Shown here in pieces: positions 43,678 through 52,729 of a stretch of 64,000 bases of DNA (within the stretch, counting starts at the first letter, position 1; each line of letters starts with the position of its first letter). The DNA is from Proteles cristata cristata. Lineage: Eukaryota > Chordata > Mammalia > Carnivora > Hyaenidae. Below the pieces are notes generated by a model, which was given only the letters and a program-made list of their open reading frames with translations, was not told the DNA's origin and searched no databases. Made by a program: the position numbers and the translations under genes. Where the stretch lies: NCBI GenBank assembly GCA_017311185.1, contig JAESUZ010002694.1, positions 310,001 to 374,000 of the forward strand, written 5' to 3'.

Positions 43678-44093
43678 ACAGACAACCCATTGCAATTTGT
43701 TTTTTAAAGTTCTTAGACAATCATAATGGATCAAGTCCTTGAATAATATTCATGTTGAGGTGATAATTTCCAGGGCAGTAATTAAATGTTTTTCCACAAG
43801 GGACAAATTAAATATATATTGCTATGAAACAAAATGAACTTATTGAAAATGTGTTTATGACACATGGAAGTTTTATACCATTCTCCTTAGTCAATAAAGA
43901 ACTGAGTAAATCTGAGACCATATACATTTATTTTAACGGAATACTTTATTCCCTCAACAATGCTCCATCAAGGTGATTTTGTTACTATATCTTTAAGGCA
44001 GTGCCTGCTCCTATTTGCTTACAAATAGCATTCCCAACAGGATAAAGCAAATTAATATTTTTTTTAAAAAATCTTTTGGAAAAAAACAGTTTA
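43678..44093. other. Unique AT-rich interval
   Basis: Nothing recognised; short AT-rich words. Confidence 0.4.
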
Positions 44094-44308
44094 GGGGCGC
44101 CTGGGTGGCTTAGTCGGTTAAGCGTCCGACTTTCACTCAGGTCATGATCTCGCGGTTTGTGGGTTCGAGCCCCGCGTCGGGCTCTGTGCTGACTGCCAGC
44201 TCAGAGCCTGGAGCCTGTTTCAGTCTGTGGCTCCCTCTCTCTCTGACCCTCCCCTGCTCACGCTGTCTCTCTCTCTCTCCTAGAAATAAATAAAACCATT
44301 AAAAAAAA
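44094..44308 (+). mobile_element. Well-preserved SINEC_Fc SINE
   Basis: Close to the family ancestor: A box 'tggcttagtcgg' at 44,106-44,117 and B box 'ggttcgagccc' at 44,162-44,172, the internal RNA polymerase III promoter of its tRNA-Lys ancestor. 'gactgccagctcagagcctg', 'cagtctgtggctccctctct' and 'cctagaaataaataaaacca' put it with the copy at 43,453. The target-site duplication is short or ambiguous ('agttta'). Confidence 0.95.
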
Positions 44309-45421
44309 AGTTTATAAAAGTGTTCCTTTAACCATGACAATTCATCATCCATCCCATGTACTTCTGTGGGTGTAGATATATATTATATATGATTCACATG
44401 TTGGACAAGAATTCAGCTATTTGTATGCTTATGTCCTTCTCTGCTTACCTGTTTTGTTCCTTCTGGAAATCACGTAATGCACAAGAGTAAAACACACCTC
44501 TGTCATCTCCTGAGAACTTGGTCCTTTTTTTCTAACTTAATTTTAGATAATTAAGACTTCAGCATGCTTGACCTATAAACACTGTCTTTCAGAAGACACT
44601 TTTGATTCTTGTTTTATGTCTAGAAAAGGCTTGCAGTCCAGGAGGTGTCAAATGAAGCTACATCCTTCTACGGCTGGTGAAAAAGAACTTCAGCAGACTT
44701 TGACTAAGGCCCATAAAATTGAAACATTTCATTAAAGGGAACAGACTTCAACTGCTACATGACAAGGCTTCATGTTTGTTTTTGTAATAAAGACTACAGA
44801 CTTCATAGCTATAATGAAACTTTTTCCCCCTTAAGTAGAGAATAGCTATGGGCTTACTTAGAAATCTCTAAAAGTAGCAATGGCTCAGCAATTAATGAGA
44901 ACATTTGAAAGCTGCTGACACTTTTCCCAAAATGAGTGTCAAGTAGGAAATAGTGTCCACAAGTGACAGATGCTGTAATTGATTTTCATTTTCTTCCTCA
45001 CTGAGAACTAATACAACACACTGACATATGTTCCCCAAAGATTCTTGATTATAATCAAGTATAAAGATTTTTAAAAGTGAGAAACAACTATAACTTTAGT
45101 TATGATTTGTTACGGACTAATAAAAGTTAAAAAAAAATAATGGCCACATATTTTAAAATCCTCTTTGTAGTTAAAATTGTCATCACCCTATGATGACATG
45201 ACCTGAATAGGTACTCTTAGAGATATTATGTGGCTTGAATTGTCCTTTCCAAGTGGAGCTCCTCCTCCTAACTTGTGCATACAAGTTGAAATACACAGTT
45301 GAAAATATGTAGTAATTCTGTTTCTCATCATACTTTTGCCCTCTAATTCTGACATTCATTGATGGTTCTTTTCTGTCAGTTATTACTGTAGTGTTTCACT
45401 GATAGTAGTTATTTCCTTCAT
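44309..45421. other. Unique interval, no gene recognised
   Basis: About 1.1 kb lacking repeats I know, with moderate complexity. It could hold conserved non-coding sequence, but that cannot be judged from one sequence. Confidence 0.4.
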
Positions 45422-45438
45422 TTCTTCTACATTTATTA

Positions 45439-45648
45439 AATTTTTTAATGTTTATTCATTTTTGAGAAAGACATGGAGCATGAGTGGGGCAGGGGCAGAG
45501 AGAGAGGGAGACCCAGAACCCAAAGCAGGCTCCAGGCTCTCAGCTGACAGCACAGAACCCGACGCAGGACTTGAACTCACAAACTGCAAAATCATGACCC
45601 GAGCCTAAGTCGGACGCTTAACTGACTGAGCCGCCCAGGCACCACCGC
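45439..45648 (-). mobile_element. SINEC_Fc-type SINE with 16-bp TSD
   Basis: 'tttttaatgtttattcattt' tail, 'ggctccaggctctcagctga' and head 'actgagccgcccaggcacca'. The duplication 'ttcttctacat(t/g)tatt' has one mismatch (45,422-45,437; 45,649-45,664), so it is somewhat older than the copies with perfect flanks. Confidence 0.94.
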
Positions 45649-45664
45649 TTCTTCTACATGTATT

Positions 45665-46905
45665 AATTCTAAATCTTTTGTAAAGAAAATTTTTCTCCAT
45701 CTCCTCTTATTTATGTGGGTCATTCTCTTATTTGAGGAGAACTCCCCATTTCTTGCCTATTTATATATGTATGTGTGTGTTTATGTAATCACTCCAGCCT
45801 CATGGATACTCGTTGTAATCTGTGTTATAATACAATACTCTCATTCTGTATTTTATCCCTGATACTGTCCTGCCTGGACCAACGGGAACTCTTTTACATG
45901 GCCTGCCCTATATTTCTTGAGCACCTCTTTACTTACTGGAAACTGAAACTCTCTGGGCTCATCTTTATTTTCTCCGACCTAGCCCTAGAATGAATCCTTC
46001 CCCTGTGTATCCCTCTTCTTTTTTCTGTAGAACAATATTTAGAAAACAAGGTCTAGGCCCCAGAAAATCTGTTACTGTGGAGGTATTAATGTGTCTAGGT
46101 CCTCTTGGGAGTCATAACTTGAATATACACACGTATACCCTTCTAGTTTTGTGCCTGTCTATCTGTATATATATTAAAAACCGTAAGTTGATACTGATGC
46201 TGCAGTCCCTATCCGGTGCCACAGAGTTCATTCTAGACTTTCTCTTTTCCTATTTGCAACTTCTTTCTCCAACTGTGTAGAACTGGGTTCTCATTACGTA
46301 CCCTGTGGTGAGTGATTTGTGGCATCCTTTTGTTCATGGACATCCTATGAGAAACAGGTGTACTATCTAAAGCACAGTATTGTTATACAGTTCTTTTTGT
46401 CTATAGCATTGCAGTAAAGAGTCAAAGTTCTGTTTAATTGGTGTTAATTGGGTTCTTTTCTTCCCCTGCTTCCTCACAAGGATTGTCACAGGAAATGACG
46501 GTGCCCTGACATCTCGATGACCTCTGTATCCTGGTAGAGGCCACGTAGGCCAGGCTTGACGGCAGTCTGATCTGAGTCTTGGCAGAATGTACTGTAATTC
46601 CCAGGGAACAGAGAGAGATAAGCAGCCTTGCAAAGTTTTCTGGAGGCAGGTTCTCACCCATCTCCCTGTATTTCAGAAGATTGCTACAAAATGGCTTGCC
46701 ACCCTATCTCTAGTTTTAGTTGACCACAGGTCTCTCCAGCTCAGTCCCCTCTCAGGGTACTGAGCTTCCCACTAACACTGTGGGACTCTGACTTACAGTC
46801 AGCTGCTGCAAGTGGCACGTGGCACCTCAAGGTCCAGGCCACCTGGCACTAGGTCGTCACCGGGTTTCATACTGTGGGACTAGGGAAGTGGGGGTGTCCT
46901 CACAC
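45665..46905. other. Unique interval, no gene recognised
   Basis: GC rises from 46,480 to 46,900. Short ORFs on both strands (46,367-46,661 minus; 45,775-46,280 plus) have no domain. No repeat is named. Confidence 0.4.
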
Positions 46906-48044
46906 TGACCATGCTTTTCCCATGTTTTAATCACGACTGTGTAGTATTGTCTGGCGTGAATGCACCACACTTGATTCTGCTATTATCTTTGGTCCAAGCA
47001 TTTAGCTGGTTTCCAGTATTTTTCAGTTACAAGTGGTGAAACAATAAATACCTTGCACATATGTATTCAGTGTTCCATGGGGTCGGTTTTCAGAGTGAGA
47101 CTGAAACCCCAGAGTGGGATTTCTAGGTCAGAAATGAAGGTCATGTGTTTGTTAGTTGACGACTCCACTTTTCCAGGAAGCTTGTGCTTTCTGTCAGCGA
47201 TACCAAGCAGCCCATTTCCCCACAGGATCCCCAACGGAACGCCTTGTCACCCATTCTCATCTGCGTCAGGGTGGCAGGTGAAAAATGCCTCACCCTTGTC
47301 CTAATGGTGTTAATAAGTTATGAACATATTTAAGTATTTTATCTTGAAGGCTGTACGTATGCATCGTTTGGAATAGTTTGTTCAAGTCTTTTCGACATTT
47401 TTCCGCTGGGTTTTTGGTACTCAGTCCTTCCATTTTTCAGAGTCTTTTATATCTGCAGGATATTAGGCTTTTCTCTATGGGGCACGTGGCAAATATCCTC
47501 TCCCAGAGTGTAACTTGCCTTCGACTTTCTGCAGAGTTTGACAGGCGTTTTTTTGTTGTTGTTTTTTGTTTGTTTGTTTTTTAAGGAGTCAGATGTATCA
47601 GTTATTTCTCTCACTGACTTTCCATGAGCAATCATTTAGAAAACCTCCTCTTTAGGTTAATAAGAAACCCATGCATATCTTTTCTCCGGAACCTACGCAA
47701 TTCATGTTAACACTGAGGTCTCTAACCTGTTTGGAATTAAATAAAACGTATGCATTAGATCAAGTCTGCATCTAATCTCCCCTTTTTCTGAACAGCTGCC
47801 TGGGTGTCTCAGCACCATCTGTCTGTTTCTTGAAAACTCCATCTTTGCCCCAGTCATTGAAATGTCATTTTTATCCCATATTATATTTTCAGCCAATTTC
47901 TGGACTTGCTGTTCAATTCTGCGGGTCTCTTTTCTGTTCTACTCAGGCAGCACACTGTCTTACTCACAGAGGTCTTCATAGCAGTCTTTAATTTCTGCTA
48001 GGGATGGTCATCTCTTCTGTTTTTTGTCTGTTTCTATATTTAAA
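46906..48044 (-). mobile_element. Old L1M element, antisense (first piece)
   Basis: Reverse-complement old L1 3' end and ORF2: 'tggtttccagtatttttcag' near 47,008, 'gtgggatttctaggtcagaa', 'ggtgaaaaatgcctcaccct', 'catttttccgctgggttttt' near 47,396, 'aatatcctctcccagagtgt' and 'gaaatgtcatttttatccca'. Divergence is much higher than in the 36-kb L1. A SINE interrupts it. Confidence 0.75.
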
Positions 48045-48289
48045 ATTTTTTAATGTTTTTATTTTATATTTGAAAGAGAGAGACAGAGACAGAGAGAGAT
48101 ACAGAGAGAGACAGAGCATGAGCAGGGGAGGGGCAAACAGAGAGGGAGACACAGAATCTGAAGGAGGCTCCAGGCTCTGAGCTCCAAGCTGTCACCACAG
48201 AGCCCAGCACAGGGCCCGAACCCACCAGCAGAGAAATGATGACCTGAGCCCCATTGGACACTTAACCAACTGAGCCACCCAGGCGCCCC
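48045..48289 (-). mobile_element. SINEC_Fc-type SINE inside L1M
   Basis: 'tttaatgtttttattttata' tail, an expanded (GA)n/(GACAGA)n tract, 'ggctccaggctctgagctcc' and head 'actgagccaccca' plus 'ggcgcccc'. It shows a local 8-base repetition 'gagctccaagctgt'. L1M text 'gtttct(a/t)tattt' flanks it on both sides. Confidence 0.92.
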
Positions 48290-48711
48290 TCTTTGTTTCT
48301 TTATTTTTAGTATTTTCCTGGCTATTTTTTCACATACTTTTCTTTCCATGTCAACTTTAGGATAAACATTTTAACAAAAAATAAAATGCTTCTTTGTATT
48401 TTTACAGACAAGTAAGCATGAAACGCAAAAGGAACTGACATCTTCATAATGTGTGATCCTGTCCAAGAATAACAGACATAATTCCATTTGTTTGACTCTA
48501 CTTTCATACCTCTGAAGAGGGTTTTAGTTATATGTTATATACATTTTAAACAATTCTTAGATTTATTCTTAGGTATTTAATCTTTGTTGCAATTTTAAAT
48601 AGGTGTTTCTCTAATATATATTTTAATTAGTTATTGTTATATGTATGAAGTCTATTGATTTTTGAATGTTAATTTTATTTCTTTTTGTTTCCCTTCTTAC
48701 TCTTCCAAGTT
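48290..48711 (-). mobile_element. Old L1M element, antisense (second piece)
   Basis: Continues with 'ggaactgacatcttcataat' near 48,431, 'gttatatacattttaaacaa', 'tagatttattcttaggtatt' and 'gtctattgatttttgaatgt', all reverse-complement ORF2. It ends where a younger L1 3' end begins. Confidence 0.75.
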
Positions 48712-49235
48712 TTTATTTAAATTCCAGTTAATTAGTATACAGTAAATATTACTTTCGGGTATAGAATTTAGTGGTTGACCTATTCCTCCCATCCCCACAC
48801 TCTCCTTCCCTCTGGTAACCAAATCATCAGTTTGTTCTTTATAGTTAAAGAGCCTGTTTTCTGGTTTGCTTCTCTTCCCCCCTCCCAAATTCATTTGTTT
48901 TGTTTCTTATTCTACTTATAAGTGAAATCATAAGGTATTTGTCTTTTTCTAACATACTTTGCTTAGCATTATACACTCTAGCTGTATCCACACTGTTCCA
49001 AAAGGCAAGATTTCATTCTTTCTGATGACTGAGTGATACTCCATTGTGTATATAACCACATCTTCTTTATCCGTTCATCAGTCACTGGACACTTGGGCTG
49101 TCTCCATACTTTGGCTCTTGTTGATAGCGCTGCTACCAACATCAGGAGGCATGTGCGTCTTTGAATCTGTATTTTTGCATCCTTTAGGTAAAGACCTAGT
49201 AGTGCAATTTGCATATTCATTTTAAATAGGAATAC
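48712..49235 (-). mobile_element. Carnivore L1 3' end, antisense
   Basis: 'tttttatttaaattccagtt' followed by 'aattagtatacagtaaatat' is the usual carnivore L1 3' terminus. 'tctggtaaccaaatcatcag', 'tctacttataagtgaaatca', 'gatactccattgtgtatata' and 'ggacacttgggctgtctcca' follow. About 520 bases, 5' truncated, seemingly inserted at the edge of the older L1M. Confidence 0.85.
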
Positions 49236-49544
49236 TGTTGGGATCTCAGATAAGGAAGACAGGAATATGAGTCTGAGAAATTGTGCTGTAGGGAGAAGAA
49301 AGGTTCCAATGGGAATTGGCTCCCATTTGGGCCCCTACCTTCTCCTCTGGGAGGTCTTTAAGTCACCAAGGAGAGTGGGGCTTCCAAATTCTGCTGAGAA
49401 TCTGATTCCTGTTGAGAACACCGACACTTCTAATCCAGGAAGCAAGGAGATAAAATGTGTATATCAGATGTAACTACTGCCTGATTTCTTATTTCTTTAC
49501 CCAAGACTAGGACCCCAACAAATGTTACTTCATTTAAAATGATT
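49236..49544. other. Unique interval
   Basis: Nothing recognised. Confidence 0.4.
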
Positions 49545-49695
49545 CCATCACAATGTGTTCCACACACTGTTTTGCTTTACACATGTTATTATACAACATT
49601 TCCAACAATTACATGAGCCAGGAGCTGTCATTACCCCATATTGCAGATAAGGAAATTGAGTCCTACAAAGTTAAGTGTCATATTTGTTCAATCCT
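49545..49695 (+). mobile_element. MIR
   Basis: 'acacatgttattatacaaca', 'ggagctgtcattaccccata', 'ttgcagataaggaaattgag' and 'tcctacaaagttaagtgtca' follow MIR order. Its end is cut by the next SINE. Confidence 0.62.
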
Positions 49696-49712
49696 GAGAT
49701 GCACATATTTTT

Positions 49713-49932
49713 TTTCAATTTTTATGTTTTATTTGTTTTTGAGAGAGAGAGAGAGAGAGACAGCATGAGAAGGGGAGGATCAGAGAGAGAGGGAGACACA
49801 GAATTTGAAGCAGGCTCCAGGCTCTGAGCTAGCTGTCAGCACAGAGCCCGATGCGGGGCTCAAACACACAAACTGCAAGATCAATACCTGAGCTGAAGCT
49901 GGACACTTAACCGACTAAGCCACCCAGGCGCC
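49713..49932 (-). mobile_element. Young SINEC_Fc SINE with exact 20-bp TSD
   Basis: 'ttttatgttttatttgtttt' tail, (GA)n, 'gaagcaggctccaggctctg', 'ctaagccacccaggcgcc'. Duplication 'cctgagatgcacatattttt' is exact at 49,693-49,712 and 49,933-49,952. The right copy overlaps the target site of the next, older SINE. Confidence 0.96.
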
Positions 49933-49960
49933 CCTGAGATGCACATATTTTTATATGTTA

Positions 49961-50139
49961 TATCTATTTTTTAAAGTTTTTGTTTATTGATTTTGAGAGA
50001 GAAAGAGGGAGAGTGGGGGAAGGGCAGAGAGAAGGGGAGAGAGAGAACCCCAAGCAGGCTCCACACTGTCAGTGCATGAGCCCCCTTTGGGCTGAGATCA
50101 AGAGTCAGACGCTTAACTGGCTGAGCCAACCAGGGACCC
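49961..50139 (-). mobile_element. Older, internally deleted SINEC SINE
   Basis: 'aaagtttttgtttattgatt' tail, 'ccccaagcaggctccacact' and 'gctgagatcaagagtcagac', head 'ctgagccaaccagggacccc'. It lacks the 'cgaacc...gagatcatgacc' block of full copies. Duplication 'catattttta(t/c)atgtta' is at 49,944-49,960 and 50,140-50,156. Confidence 0.92.
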
Positions 50140-50156
50140 CATATTTTTACATGTTA

Positions 50157-50495
50157 AAATCTTCTAAATAAGAATGCTTCCCATGATCAGGGGCTACCTC
50201 TCACACCAATAAGCTGGGGTGCAGTTACGATGCTGTTGTCAGACCTGACATGCTCGAACCTCGTTGTAACTCCCAGGGCTGTAAGTGGGCAGCTTCCACC
50301 CCTTGGGGTTTCAGTTCACAAGTCACAAACACTGTATTCGAGGAGAAAACCCTGAATGCTGATTGTCATCTGCAGGCTCTCCACAGTGACCAACTGAGTC
50401 AGGGAACTGGTTGATAAGCTTGAAACGGAAGTACCTACTCAGGTGATTTATGGAGAGTGCCCATGGGAGATACCTGCAGGCCTTAGGGACAAGGG
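50157..50495. other. Unique interval
   Basis: GC moderate; nothing recognised before the minisatellite. Confidence 0.4.
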
Positions 50496-50930
50496 GGTTC
50501 CTGGAGAGAGAATTAGGGCCGGGGTGGTTCCTGGAGGGAGAGAATTAGGGACGGGGGTCCTGGAGAGAGAGAGAATTAGGGATGGGGGTGGTTTCTGGAG
50601 AGAGAAAATTAGGGATGGGGAGGTGGTTCCTGGTGAGAGAGAATTAGGGATGGGGGAGGGTGGGTCCTGGAGAGAGAGAATTAGGGATGGGCAGGGGGTG
50701 GTTCCTGGAGAGAGAGAATTAGGATGGGGGATGGTTCCTGGAGAGAGAGAGAATTAGGGGTGGGGGGTCCTGGAGAGAGAATTAGGGATGGGGGTCTTGG
50801 AGAGAGCATTAGGGACTGAGGGGGGGTCCTAGAGAGAGAAAATTAGGGACAGGGGCAGGGGGGTCCTGGAGATAGAGCATTAGGGATGGGGGCGGTCCTA
50901 GAGAGAGCACATTAGGGACAAGGAGGGCTG
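50496..50930 (+). repeat. GA-rich minisatellite, 13 units of 27-38 bp
   Basis: Units follow 'ggttcctggagagagagaat' then 'tagggatggggg'. The word 'attagg' recurs 13 times, near 50,512, 50,544, 50,575, 50,608, 50,643, 50,680, 50,718, 50,753, 50,781, 50,808, 50,842, 50,879 and 50,911. Unit length varies through GA and G-run changes. The plus strand is almost all purine with several G runs of three to six per unit. A 104-codon frame reads through it (repeated VPGERE...RDG) but is a by-product of the repeat. Confidence 0.95.
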
Positions 50931-51121
50931 GAGAGCCGGCAGCAAGTGCTCATGAGGATGAGTCCTGCCTCAGCCCATGTCCGGGCAGAGCACTAAAATA
51001 TAGCCCACACACTCTTATTTTCTATATAACGAAGTACAAGTACTGTTGCATCGCATAATGAACAACAGTAAGAGACAGTGGCATTCCATCAGTAAGCCAG
51101 TCGTGGATGAGACAATACACG
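50931..51121. other. Unique interval
   Basis: Nothing recognised. Confidence 0.35.
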
Positions 51122-51605
51122 CAGGTTTCCCCCGCTCTCTGAGAGCAGGCTGTTCCTGTGAAAGCTTTAGGAGCTGAAATGGCATAAGTGAAGACGTAAT
51201 TGCTATTCATGTATATGGAAACCTTTCTGAGTGTTCCCCGAACCTAAACAATAACTCTGGTAGGCTCTCTGATACCGTAGGACACATCTTGCTGTAAGAT
51301 TCGCACAATAAATCCAGAGAAGGCACGCATGCGGGCACAGCTCCTAGCTCAGGTGGCTGGTGGCAGTGACACCCACTGCGGTCCTGCGGAGGGGCTGGGG
51401 GCTAGCCTTGCTTCCCTGGGGTGTCGCAGCCTGTAGGAGGGCTATTTGCAAAACAAACACTGGATGCTTTTTTTTTTTTTATGCCTTTCCCCCTAAAAGC
51501 AAAGATCTTCAGCTGTGTTTCAGTTAGTGACAACAGGTACTAGTGTAAGCTTTACACAAAGGCAAAGTGGTGTAACATGAACTTTTGGAAAAGAGGGGAT
51601 CCCTG
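51122..51605. mobile_element. DNA-transposon fossil with terminal inverted repeats
   Basis: Ends are imperfect inverted repeats: the left 'caggtttcccccgctctctg' and the right end, whose reverse complement reads 'cagggatcccctcttttcc'. Internal text such as 'gctgttcctgtgaaagcttt', 'gctgaaatggcataagtgaa' and 'ggcaaagtggtgtaacatga' recalls a known mammalian non-autonomous DNA element (possibly a Tc2/Kanga-like group, but I am not sure of the name). No transposase frame is present. A T run at 51,470-51,480 may be a later change. Confidence 0.55.
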
Positions 51606-52413
51606 GATAGAAAAGCTGAAAGTTTGGGCACAATATGGGACAATGATGGGAAGCCCTCAGGAAATAAGGGCTACGTCCGAATTCATGTCCGAAAATAAAG
51701 AGGTACACAGACCACAAATTTGAGAAACCAGTAAGAACATCAGTTCCTGAAGGTCAAGAGACTGTTTTTTTGACATTTACAAAAACTTTAGTTTTTTCCT
51801 GTTATTACACATCTGGAATGTAAAGGTAGGATAAGAAGGTAGTTATCTTTAGAGTCATTATAACAGCAAATCCTACTTTTGCCTGAGCCTCCATAAAAAG
51901 GCGAATCTTGCAGAGGGTGCACGTGGGGCAGTGATAGGGGACCAGGCTGCTGCACCTTAGGAATTGTACCCGGGCAAGCTCCCTCTCTCGGTTCACTTTA
52001 TCCCACTTCATTTTACACCCCCGCACCCACTGCCTTGACCTTGGACCAGATACATATTTGACAAAACAATTTTGTGGCTTAATATTACGTTCTCCAGCAT
52101 TCTCCACGAGTTGATTCATTGCTGCTACTCTCTCTTAATACACCTGAAAGAAAGATGCAGGTCAGTCCCCTGCAGAGAAGGAGCATCTTTGAATACTCAC
52201 TCCCAAAGCAGATATGCATGATGCCCCACAACTGGGAAGAGTCACATGGGAGAGGGGCAGCTGCCTACAGTTACTGCCAATGAACCCCTGGTTCTAAAGG
52301 AGAACCTTCCTTTAGTGGGATGCATTGCTACCTAAAGAAATTTTCTTGGAACTGAACAGGTGATCTCTGCTGCCAGATGTGTTTCTTACAACAGGGTCAC
52401 TTTCCCTAGAAAA
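51606..52413. other. Unidentified interval with a 104-codon minus ORF
   Basis: The minus frame 51,805-52,119 starts with ATG and contains a CPTCTLC cysteine cluster near residue 65, but I know no matching family. There is no splice or promoter support. It may be a pseudogene piece or chance. The rest is unrecognised. Confidence 0.35.
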
Positions 52414-52424
52414 TTTGTAAACAT

Positions 52425-52658
52425 GGAGCGCTTGGTTGGCTCATTCAACTGACTGAGCGTTGGACTTCAGCTCAGGTCATGATCTCACGGTTCCTGAGTT
52501 TAAGCCCTGCATCGGGCACTGTACTGATAGCTCAGAGCCTGGGCCTACTTTGGATTCTTTCTCTTCCTGTCTCTCTCTGTCCCTTATCTTCTTGTGCTCT
52601 CTCTACCTCTCTCTCTGCCTCTCTCTCTCTCTCAACAATAAATAAACAGTAGAATAAA
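52425..52658 (+). mobile_element. SINEC_Fc-type SINE with 11-bp TSD
   Basis: Head 'ggagcgcttggttggctcat', 'gagtttaagccctgcatcgg', 'gatagctcagagcctgggcc', CT-rich region, 'caacaataaataaacagtag'. Duplication 't(t/c)tgtaaacat' (written tttgtaaacat and tctgtaaacat) is at 52,414-52,424 and 52,659-52,669. Diverged. Confidence 0.92.
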
Positions 52659-52666
52659 TCTGTAAA

Positions 52667-52684
52667 CATATGCGTGTGCGTGCA

Positions 52685-52727
<43 letters not shown>
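52667..52727. repeat. 61-bp alternating pyrimidine-purine tract with (CA)n
   Basis: Every step from 52,667 to 52,727 alternates pyrimidine and purine: 'catatgcgtgtgcgtgcacg' then 'ta' and about twenty CA units. Such tracts favour Z-DNA and are length-polymorphic. It starts inside the right target-site copy of the preceding SINE. Confidence 0.93.

Positions 52728-52729
<2 letters not shown>

Noticed and set aside
44094..44308. RNA polymerase III A and B boxes as a tRNA gene
   Set aside because: They are the internal promoter of a tRNA-Lys-derived SINE; the rest of a tRNA cloverleaf is not intact.
50443..50757. 104-codon ORF with repeated VPGERE units
   Set aside because: Translation of the GA-rich minisatellite. 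Unit lengths are not multiples of three throughout, so there is no coding constraint.
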